NCBI RefSeq assembly: GCF_037042905.1
Contig: NC_087253.1
Location: 5,833,501-5,897,500, forward strand
Direction: 5' to 3'
DNA from: Lytechinus pictus
Lineage: Eukaryota; Echinodermata; Echinoidea; Temnopleuroida; Toxopneustidae
DNA: 64,000 nucleotides
Position 1 is the stretch's first letter. Each line of letters begins with the position of its first letter. The position numbers and the translations under genes are program-made. The notes under the pieces are model-generated. The model ran no database searches and had not been told where the DNA came from. It saw only the letters and a list, made by a program, of their open reading frames with translations. Of the stretch, positions 37,950 through 49,100 are shown piece by piece.

Positions 37950-38706
37950 CGATATTACACAAACACACATATATATATATATGTGTGTGTGTGGGTGTGT
38001 GTGTGTGGTTAATGTGTGTGTGTGTGTGTAATTATGGAAAACTCAATTGTGTCTGTCCCCCCCCCCCCCCACCTCTGAGGAGAGATTTCAGCACCCCCAC
38101 TGAAAAAATCGTTCCCAGGTCCCTGGTGTGGACATATATAGCTTCCGGGCTGGTGTTAAATCATGGAGCTAGCTCTATGGTTAAATCAACACCGGTGTTT
38201 TTCCAGTGTATATTTATGATATTTCTTTAAAGTACACCGTGGGCAATATAGTACATTTTAATATATTCATCATCATGAATCATGAGTTTATAATCTTATC
38301 TATTATTCTCTCTTTAAAAAAAATTACTGATGATTTTGTCAGGTTTACTTACGAAGACTACGAGGGGATGGCCGAGTGTCTGTTGTCAAGGCAACCACAC
38401 CGTCCGAGTATTGGTATCATATGCGGGTCTGGCTTGATTGATCTTGCCAACAAGCTGGAGGAACGCTACAACGTCCCATTTGAGAAGGTGCCAAAGTTTC
38501 CAGCCTGTACAGGTGAATATATAATAGTGATTAACCTATAAATGATGACGACGACGATAGTGATGACGATAATGATTAGGTTTCTCAGTAATATCTCTGT
38601 CACTCGTTATGCTAAACTGATATTATCCTGTCAAAACTTTACTAAACTTTTATTACTTGCTCTACTCACTACTACTAACCATGCTAACTGGCTACTACTA
38701 CTACTG

Positions 38707-38737
<31 letters not shown>

Positions 38738-41700
38738 CACCACCACCACCACTACTACTACCATAGGCGGATCCAGGGGGGCCCGGGCCCCCCTATTGGC
38801 GGAGCGTAAAAAATAAAAAAAAGGGGAAGGAAAAAAAAAGAAGGGAAAAGTGAGAAGAAAAAAAAGAAGGGGAAACATAAGCGGAGGAAGACGAGTGAAT
38901 AAAATAAGATGAGGGGAACACTTGGAAAATGATTTTAACAATCTTTTATATCGGGATATAAAATTTTTGCTCGCGCTTCGCGCTCGCATTGCATTTTATG
39001 TGATTTACATATTTTGCTCAATATGGATCTTAAAATATCAAATTTTAAAGTCAATATACAAAACATGTTTCAGCTCGGAAATTGAACTTTCATTATTTGT
39101 TTGATTTACAAATTTATTTTTAAAAAGTGCTCTGTAAAAATTTCCGTTTTATGGTCTGAATATTAACATTTTCTGCTCGCGCTCGCAAAATTTGATTTGT
39201 TCGGTACCTATTATTTTCCTGTATTCCATAAAGTTATCAAAATATCCCTATTCAGGTCAGATTGTCAAAACGTATCAGCTAACGCTGCACGCTCGCATTT
39301 TGATTGGTGAGTTATGTATATCTTAATATTAATTCTAAAACAAACTACTTAAAATCCCCATTTCATGAAAGTTTATGAAAAATTTCCGCTCGCGATTTGC
39401 GCTCGCATTGATTGTTGAAAGATATTAACTCATGCATCTTATTCATAATTACAAAAGTGCTTTAAGTGCAGTTTTCAGGCCATGATATTAACAGATTTCG
39501 CGCCCTCATGCTTTGGAAGAGAATAGGAAAATAGTCATCATTTTCATATGATGACATAATGTCCTTAGATGACATAATGTCCTTATCCCAGTCCTATGTC
39601 AAAACTCAAAGTAATAATAATGAAACATATCAGCTCTTTTTTAACTGTGATCCATATCTACCTCGCAATTTCAGATCAGAATATCATGTATTTTTAGCTC
39701 GCGCTTTGCGCTCGCTTATTTGATTTTCATGATTAGAAAGGTATTTAGGATACCCAAATTCTAGGTCGAAAACTGAAACACACGGGCGCATGTTTATTCA
39801 GATACGCAGCTTGTTCTCTATTTAAATCATCCAGTTTCAGATCATGATATCAAAAATTGTCTGATCGTGCTTTGCGTTCGCATTATTAATGTAGGAAAAT
39901 TTCCAATTACTCATCCTTTTCATGAATTACAAAACATGAATAGAGTGTCCAGAATTTTTCTGCTCGCGCTTCGCGCTCGCATCAATTGTTTAGTTATATA
40001 CTGATCTAATTTCCATTCTTCAGGTAGAAATGTCAACATTTTCAGCATTTTTTATCAGATCAAAACGTATATTAAAAATGTATTAAAAAAATTTCTGCTC
40101 GCGCTTTGCGCTCGCATTATTAATGTAGGAAGATTTCCAATTACTCATCCTTTTCATGATTTACAAAATATGAATAGACTGTCCCATTTTTAGGCTTAAA
40201 TCTCATTTTTTTCGCTCGCGCTTCGCACTCATTTCAATTATTTCAATTATATACTTATAATTTTCCATTCTTCAGGAAAAAATTCGATTTTTTCAGCTCG
40301 CGCTTCGCGCTCGCATTATTTGATAGTTGAGTATGTAACGTCTTCAAAGCCAACAAGCTGCCGTTAACAGATCCCTTTTTATCAGATCAAAACGTATATT
40401 AAAAATTCCTGCTCGCGCTTCGCGCTCGCAGTAATTATTTAGTTGGATACACATCTCGTTTAGGATCATAAACATTGCCCAAAATGTTTAAATTTGAAGA
40501 CAAAATACATAAAATAAACAAAAAGCTCGCGCTTCGCGCTCGCACTTTTTTAATAAGGCTTATGATATTATATATATATATATATATATTATAAAGCTTA
40601 AAAGTAACTATTAGGACGACCCCTTCAAAGAAACAAACAAAAATCAACTTCGAGCGGCCGATCGGGGAAAATGTGGCTGAAAAAAAATTCCGGCCCCCCC
40701 CCCATTGGCGAAGGCTGGATCCGCCCCTGACTACTACCACCACCACCACCACCACCACCACTACTACTACCACTACTAGTACTACTACTACTTTTACTAC
40801 TGCTACTAGTGCTGCTGCTTCTGCTACTACTACTTCTCCTAAATACCTCTACTAAGTACTAACTACACTATAGAACATACTTCTTCTTATTCTACTTCTA
40901 TTACAGTAGTGGCAGCAGTAGTGGTGATGGTTGTGGCGTAGTAGTAGTAGAAGTAGTACTGGCAGTAGAGAAAACAGAAGAAGAATGCGAAGAAGAAGAA
41001 GGAAAAAGAACATAAGAAAAAAAAGAAGAATAAGAAAAAATAGAAAGATGAAGAAGAAGAAGAGGACGAAGAAAAAACAGAATAAAAAAAGAAGTAATAT
41101 CAGAAAAGGATGAAAGAGAATACGAAGAAATGAAATGAAAAGAAGTGGATTTAGAAAGAAGAGGAGGGATAGACATGAACTAACTTAAAGTGATTGATAA
41201 AAAATCTGAGCTAGAAGGTCACACTTGTCACCTGTGTCTGTGATATGTTACAAAAATGAAGCCCAGAAAAAATTGCGTTCAAAAATAATTATTTAGTGCT
41301 TCAAAAATTGAAATATAAAGTGACCGAAAACACCATCTTAATTTCATCCCATACACTTATGTGTACTATTTAGGCGTCTATAAGACGCCTATTTACAAAA
41401 TCGGGGTTTGCCTTGTAGTTTTAGCTTTTCATTCTCAATAATGGTTGTTTTCAGGGTTTATTAGTTCTAATATATGCACTTGTACACATGTTTCATCTTG
41501 GTTTGAGAATTTTTTTAATCGGCTGCTCACAAAGTTAAACAATACCTTTAAAGTGTATGGTATGAATAAAATAAAATGTAAAATGGACATTGATCACTTG
41601 ATACTCTTTCTCTCTCCTTTCTCACCTTCAAAGTCGAAGAGCAAAAGGGTGAGTTTTGCTTTGGAACTCTAAAAGGAAAGACAGTGGTGATGATGCGAGG

Positions 41701-42887
41701 ACCATTCCATTTATACGAGGGGTGTCCAGCATGGAAGGTGAGAGGGGAATTCAGTTCCTAATGTTGTCTTTCTTCGACGCATGATTGATAAAATGTTTAA
41801 ACCCAATTCAAAATACCGGCTACAAACTATCGTATACCGCGTCACTTAAAAATAAAGCAATACGATTAATTATTCTGGAATTAGTTTCTCGACAATGCAT
41901 TTGGTATATGATCTAGTTTTTTTAGATAATATTTCTCATGCAAAAAAGGGCGAGTTGACTCATTCAGCTCATAAAATCGTACTTAATTCTCGAATTTCAA
42001 ACGTGTTAAATATTTATTTCCATTCAGTACTTCAGTACAATCATTCATGCACTTGATCATTCATTCATTCATCAATTCATTCATCCATCCATCAATTCGT
42101 TCGTTCATTAATTTATTTATTTCATTCATTCATTCCTATATCCATAATGAGGTGAGTACGTCCCTCATTCCCCCATCCACCATATTCTCACTCACTCACT
42201 CATCCATCCACCTACTCACTCATTCACTCTCTCACTCTCTCACTCATTTACTCACCACTCACTGATGCTCACTCAATATCTCACTTCCTCATCCACTCTC
42301 ACACTATATCCGGATGACTCATCCATTCAAAACCCTACTAAATTCCACACTCACCCACCCACCTATCAACTCACCCTCTTACCCATCACGCCCTAACGAA
42401 TCAATCGATCACTCACCAACTGCATCGCCCACTCATTCACTCACCGACTCAATCAATCACCCATCTACCCACCCAATTTCGCACTCAATTACTTTCTCAT
42501 CCACTCATACTCACCCAATCACTCAGTTACTCATCAGCTAACCCGCCACCACAGTACCCACTCACCCAATCACATCCTCACCAACTCACTCTTTCACCCA
42601 CACCCTCTCTCACGAATTCACTCATGCAATCAATCAATCACTCACCCACTTTCCCCTATCTTCAACCTATATTTTTTTGTTTTGAATACATGTTACCCAC
42701 CCACTCACCCCCACCCACTCACATCAGCTAAACCGCCACCACATTCACCTAATCAATCAATCAATCAATCAATCCATCCATCAATCAATCAATCAGTCAG
42801 TCAATCAATCAATGAATCAGTCAATCAATCAATCAGTCAGTCAATCAATAAATCAGTCAATCAATCAATCAATCAGTCAGTCAATCA

Positions 42888-42952
<65 letters not shown>

Positions 42953-43051
42953 GTCAATCAATCAGTCAATCAATCAGTCAGTCAATCAATCAATCAATCA
43001 ATCAGTCAATCAGTCAGTCAATCAACCAATCAACCAATCAATCAATCGACC

Positions 43052-43122
<71 letters not shown>

Positions 43123-46100
43123 CATCAATCAATTAATCAATTAGTCAATCAACCATCAATCAAACAATCAATCAATCAATTAAACAATCAATCAATCACA
43201 TACTTACCAACTCACTCTATCACCCACACCCTCACTCACGAATTCACTTATGCAATAACTCACTCACCCACTATCCCCTATCTTCAACCTACATGTAACC
43301 CACCCTCTCACATCAGCTAAACCGGTTCCACATTCACATACCCACTTAATCAATCAATCAATCACATACTTACCAACTCACTCTATCACCCACACCCTCA
43401 CTCACGAATTCACTCATGCAATAACTCACTCACCCACTATCCCCTATCTTCAACCTACATGTAACCCACCCTCTCACCCCCACCCACTCACATCAGCTAA
43501 ACCGGTTCCACATTCACATACCCACTTAATCAATCAATCAATCAACCATCAATCAATCAATCACATACTCACCAACTCACTCTATCACCCACACCCTCAC
43601 TCACGAATTCACTCATACAATCAATGCACCCACTCACTCTCACACGCTCCCCTGTTCTCCACCTACCCACTCACTCACCCCCACCCACTCACACACTCTG
43701 TCTTAATCTTTGTCTATCCATTCTCTCCTCACTAGGTTGCATCCCCTATCCGTGTCATGAAGGTGATGGGAGTTGATACGGTGATCGTGACGAGTGCGAG
43801 CGGTGCTCTCAACCCCGTGTTCAACCTCGGCGACATCATGGTCAACATCGACCACGTCGGCATCCCATCCCTCGCAGGGACAAACCCACTCGATGGCAAA
43901 AACGATGAAAGGTTGGTTAGGTTCTTCTTGTTCTTTTCTTTGTGCCTGTTTCATAAAGAGCCACAGGTATTTAACTCTACCAATTTGGCAAATAATATGG
44001 TAACATTCCTCAGCAGCCAATCCGAATGAAGGTTTTCACAGTAGTTACTGACAATGATGGTAAAATTAGTATAGTATATCTACGCGAAATGTCCCCTTGT
44101 GTTTTTGTTGTTTATCTTCTTCTTCCTGTTGTTGTTTGTCGTTTTCCTCCTTCTTTTTCCTTCGTCTTCTTCATCATCATCGTCACTATCTTCTTCCTCT
44201 TCTTCATGTTCTTTTTCGACTTTCTCCTCCTTCTTTTTTTTCCATTCTTCTTCATCATCATCATCATCTTCTTCTTATTCGTCTTTCTTCATCTACGTTT
44301 TTTCTCTACCTTCTACTTTTTCTTTTTCTTCTTCCTAAGATGGTGAAGATGGTGATAGTGATTATGATTATGCTAGGCCGAATCCGAAGGCATGATTGAC
44401 TTACACTGTATTACACTTTTAATGTCATTGCTCGTGGCTTTTCAGACATTTCAACACTATCCGGATTAAATCCCACTTGTATTTCATTGATATCGAGATA
44501 AACGATTAATAGTCTGTTTCTACTATTCCTCCATGAATTAAATACCATTAATAATTAACATTATCATTAACATAATAAACAGGATGTGCAAATAACGGAA
44601 GATTTTCACCGTAACCATGTATTGCGTTTTTTGGTTGTTTATTCTCAGCCCGGTTAGCTCAGTCGGGCTTAGGAATATTTTTTATAATTTATTTATTCAT
44701 TTATTTATTTATCTTTTATTCATTTTTCTATTTTTGATTTTTTATATACACACTTGAAATGTTGGGCAACATACTTTCCACTGTGTTGGGTAATGTAAGT
44801 TGGTAAAGATATTTTTCTGGGCAATCGATTTTAAGATCTTTGCAGAAAATGAAAGTACAAGTCCTACCCTATTTATAACTAAATTTATTTTACTTTCTGA
44901 AATATGAGAGGATTTTCACGGCGATGCCATACAAGTTTTTAATAAAATGCGCAAATCCCATTGGAAACGTGTACTGTAACAGAGCGATACGATGTTTTGA
45001 CTGACCGCGATTTCAATGCGCGCGGTCAACCAAACCGTCGTATCGGCACTTGGCACTGCATTGACTTTGCACGTGAAAAGCAATACGACATTTTGACTGA
45101 TCGCACGCATTGAAATCGCAGTCAGTCAAAACGTCGTATCGCTTTTACCCTATGGCGTTTTTGTACAGGGAAAATCAATGTCGCTCAAACTGAAATTACA
45201 AGCATGCAGCTCTTTTGCAATATTTTCTCGGATCCTTACTTTTGTGTAAAAATGAAGATACCAATGTCAAGCAATTTTCTTGATCTTTCCAACCATGTAT
45301 TTTTCAAGCAATGTTGTATAGCTGGGGAACTAAAGTGTGAAAATTATAGTAACGTTTGAAGTCGATTTTCTCTGATTTGGGTTTGCACCGTCGTATGTGT
45401 GATACGACGGTTCGGATGACCTCCTACGATTTATTACCCGATTGAAAATCAAGCGTCCGATTACTCCCTAGCCTTTGTGTAAGGGGACCCAGGTTTTAAA
45501 TTTGTAACCGGTATGATGCGAAAACGAAATCACAGTGCGTTTTAAACATGGTAAAATAAAGGTTTATCTGAATCTAGATGGCTACAAATTTTTTGAATGT
45601 TACAATTTTCATTTACCGGATTTAAAAAGAGCAAGTCCTTGTGGGTGCTTTAGCTATTCGTCTGTAACGAAAGACTGCACAAACGGCTGGTAACCATTTC
45701 TTGGAAACTAGATCAACCACCGGTGTAGACATGGTGTGTACCATTTACCGTAATAAATGGTCACCAGTCGCTCGTGAACTCGCTCGTAACTCACGAACAG
45801 CTTTATCGTGTTTACCGAACGCGCATCTGGCTCCGTAGCACAAGGGTTAGAGGTCAGTCGTACATTGCACTCAATGCAATCAATCGTAAAGATATCATCC
45901 TGCGATGATTGCTATCAAGCTTTGTGTTACGAGCCCATGATCTTTATATTGATACCTTGCATGTGCAACTAACACCATGCGTGGCTGAATGTATTTTTTG
46001 TGGGAAACAAGAGATAGGCCAATTGATTCTGTTTCCCCCCAAGTTTTGGTAACATGGGTGAAGTGAATTGAAACTTACACACTGCAAAACCTCCGGTGTT

Positions 46101-49100
46101 GATTTAACACCAGCCCGGAATCTATGTATGTCCACACCAGAAAAGTATTGAACACCAGTTTGGAATCAAACCGATGCTGTTTTAATACTATAATTGGTGT
46201 TGTATAAACACCTTTCTGGTGTTAGACCAAAACGATACTGGTGTTGTTTAACACTTCTCTGGTGTGGACATATATATATTCCGGGCTGGTGTTAAATCAA
46301 CACCGGAGTTTTTGCAGTGCACCATGACGCGTTTCATACATAGGCCTACTGGCGTATTTTCATAACCACTATGCAGACACTTTATACAAAGCACCAATAC
46401 GTTGGAAATGCAAGTCAAATCACAAAGGACAGCTGAGAGTTATTTTTTTTTCCATTTGGTCGTAAGTTCGACCAGGGCAGCAGATCGTCCGAAGATTCGG
46501 ACCAGGCGAAAATTGCAAATTATGTCGTTTACCCAGAATTCCATACGAAACTGCTTTTTATGATCAGCGATTTTTGACAAAGGTTGATTAGGTGTGTTAT
46601 AGGGCTTTTGAGGAAAAAAATAGATTATCTGCGTCATATAAAGCGTCTGCGAACTGATTGCGAAAACAACGCTAATAATACATGTAGGTTTGAACGCCCC
46701 TTTAGAAAAGAAAAACTGCGATCTTAAAAGCTTTTTGAATTTTTTTGTTTAATAAGCAAGTGCATATGTTGATGACACTTTCATTGGATCGAAGATCGAG
46801 TCATCGGATTAATTTCAAATTAAAATAAATAACAAAAAATGCTTTTTACTTTAAAAACATCATGGCGTAGCCCGGTTAGAGCATCAGACTTTTAATCTGA
46901 GGGCAAAGGGTTCAGGTCCCATACAAATAAAATAATATTCACGATGCTCCAAACACTGACACCTTCAAGAAGCGACTCAATACACACCTTTTCAAGACTC
47001 AGCACCTATAGTTGTGTTTTCAATTTCGTTTTCTTGTCAATTTGTACTTTATTTATGAATTATATGATTCTATTTGAATATTTCTTGTTTGTACTCAGCG
47101 CTTTTAAACATTTGTCTAAAGCGCTCTATAAGTATTAATAAAAAAATAATAATAATAGTGATATCTTATTGAGCGCGCACACCGTCCAGAGACGCTCATG
47201 GGGCTAGTGCATGCAGTTCCTATTATTATTGTTATTATTGTTGTTAGTGTTATTATTGTTATTATTATCATCACATACCTCCCTTTAATAGTCGCATCGT
47301 TCATCAAGTAAATTTATATTAGTAGTAAACCAAAGGCTATGGTTATAAATGAGAAGAAACGGGTGATTAGATGAATGAAAAAAAATGACAAAAAAATCTT
47401 AGTTCGCTGGGTTATGTAATATGAGTCAGATGCGTTGCTATGTCGGTTCATAACACAGACGTAAACTCGCACATCATTTCATGTTCATGATGAAATAGCT
47501 ACCAAGCTTCATATTATTTCCAGTCGTGTCTTTTTCACGGAGCATAAAGCATTATTGAAATGATTTTTTATTCAAAATGAGTATGACATGTGACTGGAAT
47601 GAATAATTTCTTCCTGAACAGTGAACAATCTTGTAATCAGAATGTTTTCCACGAAGCCCGGTTAGCTCAGTCGGTAGAGCATCAGACTTTTAATCTGATG
47701 GTCAAGGGTTCAAGTCCCTTATCGGGCTCACATTTCCTTTTCCCACTTCTATTCTCGATATATATATTTTTTTACTAAAAAGCAAATTGTTGGACAAGAA
47801 CACTATAAGAAAATACAATTTCAATAAGAAGTTATTTGAAAATAGTTGAATCTACATGTGAATGCTACCTTAAATGCAGGTTGATGTTTTCTTTATAATT
47901 TTCCTCTTTTTGCCACTTAAAAGTGTCTTCTCGTACAAGGACATCACATTTAAGAAGCCGCTCTTCCTTCACCTACCATTTGCTTGTCATTGGCCCGAAT
48001 TCACAAAGGTGGTTGTGGAAACCCACGGTTGAGTCCATGGTTTATGCAGATTTCCTGTATAAAATACGCTTAATTTAGTGCGTATCGGGTGCGTGTATAA
48101 AAAATGTCCAACGCTGATGCGCGCTTTTGTTACAGTGCGCCAAATTGACGCCTGTTGCCGTAGTAATCCACGCTATTTTATTAACGAGTCCACTGTTTTC
48201 ATTCATGACTCCACTCTTCTTGTTTCCTTATCGTTTATAGGTTCGGTTCGCGGTTCGTCGATATGAACAAGGTCTACGATGAGAAGCTGCGCATGTCGGC
48301 TCTGAGGGTCGCCGAAGAGCTCCGCCTTGCCCCCTTCACCAAGCAGGGCGTTTACCTGATGGTCGGGGGCCCCTCCTACCCGACTCCTGCTGAGGCTCGT
48401 TTTCTTCGCTCTCTCGGAGGAGATGCCGTAGGTTAGTAAACAAAAAAAAGGGGGATGGAAAGGAAAAATGCCCGGAAAACGGGGTGGGGCTACTGAAAAT
48501 GAAAAAAAAAAATATGCAGGAAAAGAGAAAGAAACTGGTAAAAAAGAGGAGAGAGAATGTACAAGGGTACGAACAAAAGAGTATGATGGTAGGCCCCAAG
48601 TCTGCGCACCTAACAATTTGAGTTAAGATTTAACATGAATTTCTTCTTATTTCACAAAATCTTTCAGTTAATAATGTTCCTTATATTATTAAGAGTAAGT
48701 GTACCAAATTTCTCATTAAAAAATGAAAGAAAATATAGGATTTTTTTGAAAAAACCTCGGGCTGTAATTTTCAGATTGAAAAAAAAATGATACTCCATGT
48801 CTGCGCACTCATTCACTTTGCACACGATTCGGGGATTTTGATGAGAAAGGCTGCATTTTGAGGCCGTCATATGAAATGCCCTGAATTCATTATTTTCCCA
48901 CCATTTTGAGTCGGAATGTTTTATGAATACCTGTCTATGTATTGCATGTGTAAAGTTTGTGCTCGTTGCGTATCTTCTTTTACTAGAATCGCGCAGATAC
49001 GCGTGTGCGCAGACAAGGGGGACTGCGCAGACTTGGGGGAACTTGCCATACGTATACTAAAAAGGGACTTCAGTACTTCAGGCTCGGATCCAGAACCAAA

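Larger units (their letters stand above)
35892..38125. mobile_element. hAT-like element carrying about eight CTCGCGC repeats, in PNP intron 1
   Basis: Terminal repeats CAGGGACCTGGGAA and TTCCCAGGTCCCTG, each followed inward by GGGGGTGCTG-type G/C-rich text. The target duplication is GTTTGGAC (35884-35891) and GTGTGGAC (38126-38133), 7 of 8. Copies of CTCGCGCTTCGCGCTCGC or variants lie near 36289, 37113, 37231, 37345, 37454, 37559, 37681 and 37805, mostly 105-115 bp apart. Also inside are a LINE 3' end (36600-36780) and a (TA)n/(GT)n block (37890-38030). No transposase. Confidence 0.8.
35703..38208. mobile_element. Palindromic TGTTGATTTAACACC element, split by a later insertion
   Basis: 35703-35891 plus 38126-38208 rebuild the same 240-bp palindrome as 46080-46319 (GGTGTTGATTTAACACCAGC at both ends). 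The halves are separated by the hAT-like element at 35892-38125. A small extra palindrome (GGAGCTAGCTC) sits in the right part. Confidence 0.75.

Noticed and set aside
38684..38989. Poly-valine ORFs near 38.7 and 40.5 kb
   Set aside because: Translations of the (CTA/CCA)n microsatellite on the reverse strand.
36289..40550. Regularly spaced short palindromic repeats resembling a CRISPR array
   Set aside because: The intervals are themselves related (a degenerate 105-115-bp unit), spacing varies, there are no cas genes, and the DNA is clearly eukaryotic. A satellite-like array inside transposons explains it.
42682..43320. 212-aa NQSI-rich ORF
   Set aside because: A pure translation of (CAAT)n, open in more than one frame; no start context or conserved protein.
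45833..45900. tRNA-like stretch CTCCGTAGCACAAGGGTTAGAGG
   Set aside because: Only an A-box-like segment is present; no B-box or cloverleaf could be formed.
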